A program made the translations under genes and the position numbers. The notes under the pieces were generated by a model, which saw only the letters and a list, made by a program, of their open reading frames with translations, made no database searches and was not told the origin of the DNA. This document shows positions 58,133 to 64,000 of a stretch of DNA of 64,000 nucleotides, piece by piece (positions within the stretch are counted from its first letter, which is position 1; each line of letters begins with the position of its first letter). Where the stretch lies: positions 496,001 through 560,000 of the forward strand of contig CP076324.1 in the NCBI GenBank assembly GCA_018771605.1, read 5' to 3'. The stretch is from Aquificota bacterium. Its GTDB lineage: Bacteria > Aquificota > Aquificia > Aquificales > Aquificaceae.

Positions 58133-58788
58133 CACGCCGGGTGAGAAATTAGACCTCAAGTTCACCCCTCCTGTAATAACTATATCCAATAGCATAAGCA
58201 TATACATACACAAGCACACAAGTTAAAGTCCTCCACCCACTACCAGCATTAAAAAGCTTTATCTGACTTATAACACCTTCCACTACCTGCCTTTTTGCCC
58301 TCATCTCCCTACTACCACACACAATCACACCTTCACAACCCCTATAACCCCTATCTCCATACACCACACAACTCTCCACAAGCTTCCTAAACCATAAACT
58401 CCTTCTCTTCCTTTCCCTAAATGCCCTAACCTCATGCACACTTCCAAAGCTTATCCACACATCATAAACTCTTCCCCACCTATCACATAACACCATCATC
58501 AACATGCCATACCTGACCTCCTCAAACTCCACTACCTTCCCATTGTCTCTCCGAACTATCTTCCTTCTCCTCTTTGCCCACCATACCTTCCCTCTTACCC
58601 TCCTTATCTTCTATGTCCTTGCCCTGTTTACATTGGTTATGTCCACTATGGTTCCATCTATTACAAGTTCTATCTTCTTACCATACAAAAGCTTTACCAA
58701 AATCGTAAGCTTGAACTTAAAAAGCTGGTATTCTCTCAATACCCTGTATATTCTCTTCTTTATTGAAGGGAATTTCTTACCCTGCGTA
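58133..58788 (-). mobile_element. Small degenerate insertion sequence (about 656 bp)
   Basis: Terminal repeats CACGCCGGGTGAGAAATT (58133-58150) and, inverted, TACGCAGGGTAAGAAATT (58771-58788) match at 15 of 18 positions. The interior encodes a DDE transposase. No target duplication could be recognised. It lies between the truncated usher and thrC. Unusually short for its class, so internally deleted or truncated. Confidence 0.75.
58149..58786 (-). pseudogene. DDE transposase (IS4/IS5/IS982-like) with in-frame amber stop
   Basis: In one frame the translation reads VIDGTIVDITNV (first Asp), an internal TAG at 58611-58613, then KIRRVRGKVWW, VVYGDRGYRGCEG (second Asp) and KRQVVEGVISQIK (Glu). 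Both halves continue exactly across the stop, so a nonsense mutation is the simplest reading. N-terminus is short. Inactive unless the amber codon is read through. Confidence 0.75.
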
Positions 58789-58814
58789 TAGGTTATAATA
58801 TTCTGCGGTTTATT

Positions 58815-59873
58815 ATGAGCTACTGGCGAGGTATAATCCATAAGTATAAGGATTTTCTGCCAATAACCGAAAGGACACCTATAATAACTCTCTGCGAGGG
58901 CAATACTCCTCTCATACACGCAGAAAACCTTGCAAAGGCTATAGGTTTTAAAGGAGATGTATTCTTAAAATACGAGGGCCTTAACCCTACGGGTTCTTTC
59001 AAGGACAGGGGGATGACTGTGGCCATTTCAAAGGCCGTGGAAGCTGGCAAAAAGGCTGTTATATGTGCTTCCACTGGAAACACCTCCGCTTCTGCCGCTG
59101 CCTATGCTGCAAAGGCAGGGCTAAAGGCTTATGTTCTGCTTCCAAAAGGAGCTGTTGCCCTTGGAAAGTTATCCCAAGCTGTAATCTATGGAGCCAAGGT
59201 TATAGCCATTCAAGGAAACTTTGATGATGCTTTATACATAGTTAGAAAGATAGGGGAAGTTTTGCCCGTGGAGATTGTAAACTCTGTAAACCCTTATAGG
59301 ATTGAAGGACAAAAGACGGGAGCTTTTGAAGTGTGCGATGCCCTTGGAAGGGCGCCCGATTATCATTTCATACCAGTAGGAAATGCGGGCAATATAACGG
59401 CCTACTGGAAAGGCTATAAGGAGTATTACCAAGTTGGTAAGATAAACAACCTTCCAAGGATGATGGGATGGCAAGCAGAAGGTTCGGCTCCCATTGTAAA
59501 GGGCTATCCTATAAAAAACCCTCAAACCATAGCCACCGCCATAAGGATAGGGAATCCCTATAGCTGGCAGTCTGCCTTACAGGCTATGCATGAGTCTAAA
59601 GGCCTTATAGATGCGGTTAGTGATGAGGAGATTTTATATGCCTATAAGCTTATAGCCTCAACGGAGGGTATATTCTGTGAGCCAGCTTCTGCTGCCTCTG
59701 TGGCGGGACTTATAAAGCTTACGCGTGAAGGCTACTTTAAGGGTGGAGAGTTGGTGGTATGCACCCTTACAGGAAATGGTTTAAAGGACCCAGATACAGC
59801 CATAAAGGTGTGCCAAGAGCCTATTACTCTACCACCAGAGGTGGATAAGGTAATAGAAGTTATAGAGGTATGA
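58815..59873 (+). CDS. thrC: Threonine synthase
   Basis: PLP enzyme making threonine from O-phosphohomoserine. 352 residues; PLP Lys63 in GSFKDRGM, the phosphate-binding loop GNAGN and [22 protein letters not shown] (58794-58799) lies 15 nt before the ATG; its -35 region falls inside the IS terminal repeat. No Shine-Dalgarno is evident. The next gene tsaC overlaps by 4 nt: threonine then feeds t6A synthesis. Confidence 0.94.
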   Translation: MSYWRGIIHKYKDFLPITERTPIITLCEGNTPLIHAENLAKAIGFKGDVFLKYEGLNPTGSFKDRGMTVAISKAVEAGKKAVICASTGNTSASAAAYAAKAGLKAYVLLPKGAVALGKLSQAVIYGAKVIAIQGNFDDALYIVRKIGEVLPVEIVNSVNPYRIEGQKTGAFEVCDALGRAPDYHFIPVGNAGNITAYWKGYKEYYQVGKINNLPRMMGWQAEGSAPIVKGYPIKNPQTIATAIRIGNPYSWQSALQAMHESKGLIDAVSDEEILYAYKLIASTEGIFCEPASAASVAGLIKLTREGYFKGGELVVCTLTGNGLKDPDTAIKVCQEPITLPPEVDKVIEVIEV

Positions 59874-60565
59874 AAGTAAAAAAAATAACAAAAAGAACTT
59901 TGGAAGAGGTGGCAGACCTCCTCTTGGAAGGTGGTATTGTCTGCTTTCCCACCGATACAATATATGGCCTTCTTGCTATTGCCACAGATAAGGATGCGGT
60001 AGAGAGGCTTTTTTCCATAAGGAGGCCATCCAACAGACCCTTTTTAATACTTATACCAGGCTTGGAATGGGTAGAAGAGTTTGGCCTTCTGGCAAGCAAG
60101 GCACACCTTCTGCTTATGGAAAGGTTTAATGCTACCTTCATTTTTTACAAAAAGAACTCTATTCCACTCTTTTTAACAAGGGGTAGGAAAAGCCTTGCCC
60201 TTAGGCTACCTCCTTATGATAGCCATGTGTTTGAGCTTTTAAGTTTGGTAAATGTACCCCTTGTGGCGCCCAGTGCCAATCCGGAGGGAGAAAAGCCAGC
60301 TTCTAATATAAAGGAAGCTATGGAGTATTTCGGAGATAAGATAGACCTTTATGTGGATGGTGGCACCTTAAAGGCCAAACCTTCCACCATAGTAAGGGCC
60401 TTGTATCCAAAGGGCCTTAGGCTTGTAAGGGAGGGTAATATACCCTTTGACAAAATCCTTAGCTTTTATAAGGCTATAATCACTTCTTCTTCTTTGATTG
60501 CAGCCTTTCCTTTAGAGTCTTCCTCTTTGGACCCTTTTGGTCTGCCTTTCCTTCCACTCCACTAA
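59870..60565 (+). CDS. tsaC: L-threonylcarbamoyladenylate synthase (TsaC/YrdC/Sua5)
   Basis: Makes threonylcarbamoyl-AMP from threonine, bicarbonate and ATP for t6A37 in ANN-decoding tRNAs. 231 residues: [33 protein letters not shown] (family PSAN). The last about 28 residues ([14 protein letters not shown]) are the antisense of the secA 3' end and not family-like, an 86-nt convergent overlap. ATGA overlap with thrC. Confidence 0.9.
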   Translation: MKVKKITKRTLEEVADLLLEGGIVCFPTDTIYGLLAIATDKDAVERLFSIRRPSNRPFLILIPGLEWVEEFGLLASKAHLLLMERFNATFIFYKKNSIPLFLTRGRKSLALRLPPYDSHVFELLSLVNVPLVAPSANPEGEKPASNIKEAMEYFGDKIDLYVDGGTLKAKPSTIVRALYPKGLRLVREGNIPFDKILSFYKAIITSSSLIAAFPLESSSLDPFGLPFLPLH

Positions 60566-63275
60566 ACACTGCCATACTCAAAAGCCTTTCCTTTTCTTGT
60601 TCTTCCTTTTTTATTTCCTCTTGAACTTCTTCCTCAGACTTTATCTGCATATGTATGAGGTCAGATATAGTCCTTTCTCTAAACCTGTTTAGCATATCTT
60701 CAAATATGTAAAAGGCCTCCTTTTTATACTCCACAAGGGGGTCTTTTGAAGCATAACCACGCAGGTAGATGCTTTCCCTTAACCTGTCCATCGTATGCAA
60801 ATGTTCTCTCCATAGGTGGTCAAGGTTGGAAAGCATAAGCACCTTTAGAAGTTCCGTAAAAACTTCCTTTCCTAACTGCTCTTTTTTCTCTTCTATGATA
60901 CCAAGGACCTTCTCCGATAAAAGGTTTATCAAATCTTCTTTATCCCTTGCCTGGGGTATTTCCACATCTCTGCCTGTTAATTCCCTAAGATAATCTTTGA
61001 GTGGTTCAAGGTCCCACAGCTCTGGCTCTTCTTCCTTTATAAGTTCTTCTACCTTTTGGGCCATTAGGTCATACACAAATTCCCTTAGGTATTCTTCAAG
61101 GCCTTTGGATTCAAGAATATCCCTTCTCATGGAATACACGGTGAGCCTTTGAGTATTCATAACCATATCGTATTCAAGAAGCCTCTTTCTTATCTGGAAG
61201 TTTTGGGCCTCTACTCTCTTCTGGGCGTTTTCTATGGCCTTTGTAACCATCCTACTTTCTATAGGCTCTCCCGGTGGTATCTTTAACATATCCATAAGCT
61301 TTTTGACCCTGTCCCCACCAAAGATCCTCATAAGGTCATCTTCCAAAGATAATACAAAACGGGACTCTCCCGGGTCTCCTTGCCTGCCTGCCCTACCCCT
61401 CAATTGGTTGTCTATCCTTCTTGATTCATGCCTTTCTGTGCCTATTACCAAAAGACCGCCCAATTCTACCACCTTCTTCTTTTCTTCCTCCGTTATCTTA
61501 TATGCCTTTTCCAATGCTTCTTTCCATTCTTCCTCTGTGGCTTCTTCTATTGGTTTCCCCTTTGACCTAAGTATCTCCTTGGCAAGATATTCTGGGTTTC
61601 CTCCCAAGAGTATGTCTGTTCCCCTTCCTGCCATGTTGGTGGATATGGTGACCGCCCCAAGCCTTCCCGCTTGGGCTATGATTTCCGCCTCCCTTTCATG
61701 ATGTTTGGCGTTCAATACGTTGTGTGGTATTTTCTCCTTTTGTAAAAGCTTTGACAGATGTTCAGAATCCTCTATGGATACCGTTCCCACCAGTATGGGT
61801 CTTCCCTTTGCATGCTCTTGCTTTATAAGTTCCAGCACTGCTTGCCATTTTTCTTCCTTTGTCTTATAAACCAGGTCTGGGTGGTCCTTCCTCCTCATGG
61901 GCCTGTGGGTTGGCACCACAACCACCTCAAGACCATATATTTCCTTAAATTCAAGGGCCTCCGTCTCCGCCGTCCCCGTCATGCCAGAGAGTTTTTTGTA
62001 TAGCTTAAAGTAGTTTTGGAAGGTTATACTGGCCAAGGTTTGGTTTTCCCTTTGGATCGGCACTCCTTCCTTTACCTCTATGGCTTGATGAAGCCCATCG
62101 CTCCATCTTCTACCGGGCAGGACTCTACCGGTAAATTCATCCACTATCAGCACTTCACCATCCCTTACTATGTAATGCACATCCCTTTTAAATAGGGTGT
62201 GGGCCCTAAGGGCTTGGTTTATGGCATGCAAAAGGTCAATATGCCTTATATCGTAAAGGTTTTCTATACCCAGGAGTTCTTCTACTTTTCTTATGCCTTT
62301 CTCTGTAAGCTGTACCGTTCTGTTCTTCTCATCAACGGTAAAGTCTTCCTCTATTTTTAACTTTCTTACCACCTCATCCGCTTTGTAATAGACCGATGTA
62401 TCCATCTCAGCAGGACCAGAGATTATTAGGGGGGTTCTTGCCTCATCAATGAGTATGGAGTCTACCTCGTCCACTATGGCAAAATTATGGCCCTTTACCT
62501 GCACTATCTCCTCAAGGGAAAAGGCCATATTATCCCTTAGATAATCAAAGCCAAACTCGTTGTTTGTCCCGTAGGTTATATGGCATTCATAAGCTTCTCT
62601 TCTTGTGCAAGGTGTTAGCTTTGTATAAAAGGCCTTTTTGGCTTGTACGTTTATAAGGTCCGAAGGTAGGGTTTCTTCAAAATATCCCTTAGGCCATACT
62701 CTTAGGTCCTCTTCTATGGCCTTTTCCGCAAGATTGGGGTCCGCCCACTCCACCTTGTAGGATGAATAGTCAGAGTTTATAACACCTACCTCCAAGCCAA
62801 GGAAGAGATAAAGGGCGCCCATCCATTGGGCATCCCTCCTTGCCAAATAATCGTTTACCGTTACCACATGCACACCTTCATCGGTCATGGCGTTTACCGC
62901 AGTGGCAGAAGTAGCCACCAAGGTTTTACCTTCTCCCGTTTTCATCTCCGCAATCTTTCCCTCGTGCAAAACAAGGCCACCTATAAGCTGGACGTCAAAG
63001 AACCTAAGCCCAAGAGTCCTTTTGCCGGCCTCCCTCACAAGGGCAAAAACAAGCTCCACCTCTTCTGTTATTTTCCCTTCAATTATCTTCTGCTTTAACT
63101 CTTCATTTTGTAATATCTTTTGATGAAGGTCAAAGGCCATCTGCCTTAGTTCAAGGTTTGAAAGCTTATCAAGCTCTGCCTCTCTTTGTGTTATCCTTTG
63201 AACAACTTTGCGAAGTCTTTTTACCTCTCTATCGCTCTTGGTCCCAAGAAGCTTTTTAATGAGCCATTCTATCAT
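60480..63275 (-). CDS. secA: Protein translocase ATPase SecA
   Basis: 931-residue preprotein translocase motor: MKTGEGKTLVA (Walker A), DEVDSILIDEARTPLIIS, GTAETEALEF, NMAGRGTDILLGG and the helical scaffold and wing. The C-terminal tail ends [10 protein letters not shown] with no CxCx8CH zinc domain. ATG 63275 (MIEWLIKKLLG) is chosen; the upstream frame to 63404 is repeat sequence. Minus-strand TATAAT (63285-63290) lies 9 nt before the ATG with no Shine-Dalgarno. Confidence 0.95.
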   Translation of the reverse strand: MIEWLIKKLLGTKSDREVKRLRKVVQRITQREAELDKLSNLELRQMAFDLHQKILQNEELKQKIIEGKITEEVELVFALVREAGKRTLGLRFFDVQLIGGLVLHEGKIAEMKTGEGKTLVATSATAVNAMTDEGVHVVTVNDYLARRDAQWMGALYLFLGLEVGVINSDYSSYKVEWADPNLAEKAIEEDLRVWPKGYFEETLPSDLINVQAKKAFYTKLTPCTRREAYECHITYGTNNEFGFDYLRDNMAFSLEEIVQVKGHNFAIVDEVDSILIDEARTPLIISGPAEMDTSVYYKADEVVRKLKIEEDFTVDEKNRTVQLTEKGIRKVEELLGIENLYDIRHIDLLHAINQALRAHTLFKRDVHYIVRDGEVLIVDEFTGRVLPGRRWSDGLHQAIEVKEGVPIQRENQTLASITFQNYFKLYKKLSGMTGTAETEALEFKEIYGLEVVVVPTHRPMRRKDHPDLVYKTKEEKWQAVLELIKQEHAKGRPILVGTVSIEDSEHLSKLLQKEKIPHNVLNAKHHEREAEIIAQAGRLGAVTISTNMAGRGTDILLGGNPEYLAKEILRSKGKPIEEATEEEWKEALEKAYKITEEEKKKVVELGGLLVIGTERHESRRIDNQLRGRAGRQGDPGESRFVLSLEDDLMRIFGGDRVKKLMDMLKIPPGEPIESRMVTKAIENAQKRVEAQNFQIRKRLLEYDMVMNTQRLTVYSMRRDILESKGLEEYLREFVYDLMAQKVEELIKEEEPELWDLEPLKDYLRELTGRDVEIPQARDKEDLINLLSEKVLGIIEEKKEQLGKEVFTELLKVLMLSNLDHLWREHLHTMDRLRESIYLRGYASKDPLVEYKKEAFYIFEDMLNRFRERTISDLIHMQIKSEEEVQEEIKKEEQEKERLLSMAVFSGVEGKADQKGPKRKTLKERLQSKKKK

Positions 63276-63445
63276 AGTTATAAAATTATAGACCACACAA
63301 ACACGCTGGGTGAGAAATTCGCCCTTTGTAGTGGCAGGTTTTAAACCTACACCCCCTGCCTTATACCGTGCCTCTACATTGCTTGTCTCATTTATTTTTA
63401 GCAAAAAAATTACTTTATTATCTTCTTAGACCTTGAAAGAGTTCC
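63276..63445. repeat. Intergenic repeat region upstream of secA
   Basis: No gene. Contains the TIR-like 20-mer (63301-63320), a GGCAGGTTTTAAACCTACACCCCCTGCC-type palindromic stretch (about 63332-63360, quoted in part only here as GCAGGTTTTAAACCTAC) and the 26-nt dispersed repeat (63374-63399) shared with 13796-13850. The secA -10 lies at its left edge. Confidence 0.7.
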
Positions 63446-63544
63446 CTACTCCTTTGAAACCTTACTCCTTATTTCAATAGCCGGCTTGTTATCTACCAGT
63501 TTAACTTGTATGAACTCCACCTTTTGTTTTGTGCTTTCTGTCAT
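63446..63544 (-). CDS. Possible tiny cysteine-containing protein downstream of feoB
   Basis: ATG 63544 gives 32 residues (TESTKQKVEFIQVKLVDNK...). In frame upstream to 63583 the codons read KHEYCKTGRCDC, a plausible cysteine motif, but only ATA (overlapping the previous stop) is available as a start there. No ribosome site stands out. Function unknown; kept because of the ordered Cys pattern and its place after the FeoB genes. Confidence 0.35.
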   Translation of the reverse strand: MTESTKQKVEFIQVKLVDNKPAIEIRSKVSKE

Positions 63545-63579
63545 ACAATCGCAACGGCCAGTCTTACAGTATTCGTGCT

Positions 63580-63669
63580 TTATTCACAACAGGACTTTTT
63601 CCTTCTCCACCTTTTCCACCAAAGGTAGGAAGGGATTAATACAAGCAAAAGAAGAATTAAGTACTCCAT
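63580..63669 (-). CDS. FeoB-associated Cys-tail micro-membrane protein
   Basis: 29 residues: one membrane helix (EYLILLLLVLIPSYLWW) and a basic tail KRWRRKKSCCE. It overlaps the feoB stop by 13 nt and resembles the short FeoB-associated Cys-containing membrane proteins seen after feoB in other bacteria. Below most gene-caller cutoffs. Probably assists ferrous iron uptake. Confidence 0.55.
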   Translation of the reverse strand: MEYLILLLLVLIPSYLWWKRWRRKKSCCE

Positions 63670-64000
63670 AGCAGGCTACCAAGCCTATAGGCCAAAAAGC
63701 CCAAAAACCAACCTATCAGAAAGCTATAAGCTAAGAATAGTAAGGCAAAGCCTTTTCCTACCTCTCTCCACATGGTTGCCACTGTACCAAGACATGAGGT
63801 ATAAAGGAGCAGAAAGACCATAAAAGCGAGGGCGGAGGCTGGAGATAGGCTTTTTGCTACTATACTTCTTAGACTTTGTGAATCTTCCTCCTTTACTTCA
63901 AAGGCTGTAGGCACAGGTTTAAATATGTTTAAAAGGGCTTCTTTGAAAGCATTCCCTAAGGCATATACTTGTTCCCTTAGGGCTTTGGATAATTCAAACT
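63657..64000 (-). CDS. feoB: FeoB ferrous iron transporter, C-terminal part (window edge)
   Basis: The minus strand is open to the window edge and ends at 63657 after SLLWST. SPASALAFMVFLLLYTSCLGTVATM is the FeoB gating region (Cys in the TSC segment), followed by another membrane helix GFALLFLAYSFLIGWFLGFL. The GTP-binding domain lies outside. FeoB imports Fe2+ with GTP. The GTG at 63914 is not the real start. Confidence 0.85.
   Translation of the reverse strand, partial: FELSKALREQVYALGNAFKEALLNIFKPVPTAFEVKEEDSQSLRSIVAKSLSPASALAFMVFLLLYTSCLGTVATMWREVGKGFALLFLAYSFLIGWFLGFLAYRLGSLLWST

Noticed and set aside
63486-63671. 61-residue plus-strand frame before feoB end
   Set aside because: Antisense to the FeoB-associated micro-ORF; composition is not protein-like.

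Overview
The window looks like the chromosome of a thermophilic, chemolithoautotrophic member of the Aquificaceae (Hydrogenobacter/Thermocrinis/Aquifex relatives). This rests on family markers read from the translations: a leucyl-tRNA synthetase beta subunit beginning just before KMSKS (the split LeuRS known from Aquifex), a long SucC/ACL-like subunit resembling citryl-CoA synthetase CcsA, a five-subunit 2-oxoacid:ferredoxin oxidoreductase in the order D-A-B-G-E, and a complete sulfur-oxidizing heterodisulfide-reductase-like (sHdr) cluster with lipoate-binding proteins. Genes are tightly packed, with many ATGA/TAATG junctions.

Layout. 1-7.3 kb: tldD (partial), efp-accB-osmC-trpA-ftsY-lon-rpsU. 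7.3-10 kb: PilZ protein and trxB-trxA-arsR on the minus strand. 10-13.6 kb: small membrane/DUF465/YjbQ operon, QueC-like PP-loop ATPase, SDR, Hcp-like lipoprotein, small secreted protein. 13.6-13.95 kb: palindromic repeats. 14-22 kb: ccsA, tRNA-Ala, miaB, KaiC-like ATPase, ahcY, nucleotide-sugar dehydrogenase, deacetylase, glycosyltransferase. 22-32 kb: CZB protein, hsp20, murA, an Lrp-like RAM-domain protein, hemA, hisS, a two-component pair, radA, an APC permease. 32-36 kb: tRNA-Leu(CAA)-queC, pyrF, hisH, ccdA, leuS-beta. 36.4-42.6 kb: the oxidoreductase operon, CobW GTPase and the SbtA/SbtB bicarbonate-uptake pair. 42.7-52.4 kb: tusA-dsrE3-dsrE, then sHdrC1-B1-A-hyp-C2-B2-lbpA, a thioredoxin-like protein, another DsrE protein, a second lbpA and a radical SAM protein. 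52.4-55.6 kb: an AT-rich operon of exported proteins, one with two homopolymer frameshifts. 55.7-58.8 kb: DUF2203, dcd, tRNA-Leu(TAA), an IS-truncated fimbrial usher and a decayed IS. 58.8-64 kb: thrC-tsaC, secA, repeats, FeoB (partial) with two tiny neighbours.

How it fits together. The oxidoreductase, CcsA and SbtAB fit carbon fixation by the reductive TCA cycle with bicarbonate capture. TusA/DsrE proteins would pass sulfane sulfur to the cytoplasmic sHdr complex, with lipoylated LbpA as the carrier. Two LbpA genes and a radical SAM enzyme next to the second suggest local lipoate assembly.

Two genome-wide features stand out. Many genes have a TATAAT-like -10 hexamer only 7-10 nt before the start codon and no Shine-Dalgarno, suggesting leaderless mRNAs. 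A TIR-like 20-mer recurs at a decayed IS, at the repeat region before ccsA and upstream of secA. No CRISPR array, rRNA operon or prophage was seen.
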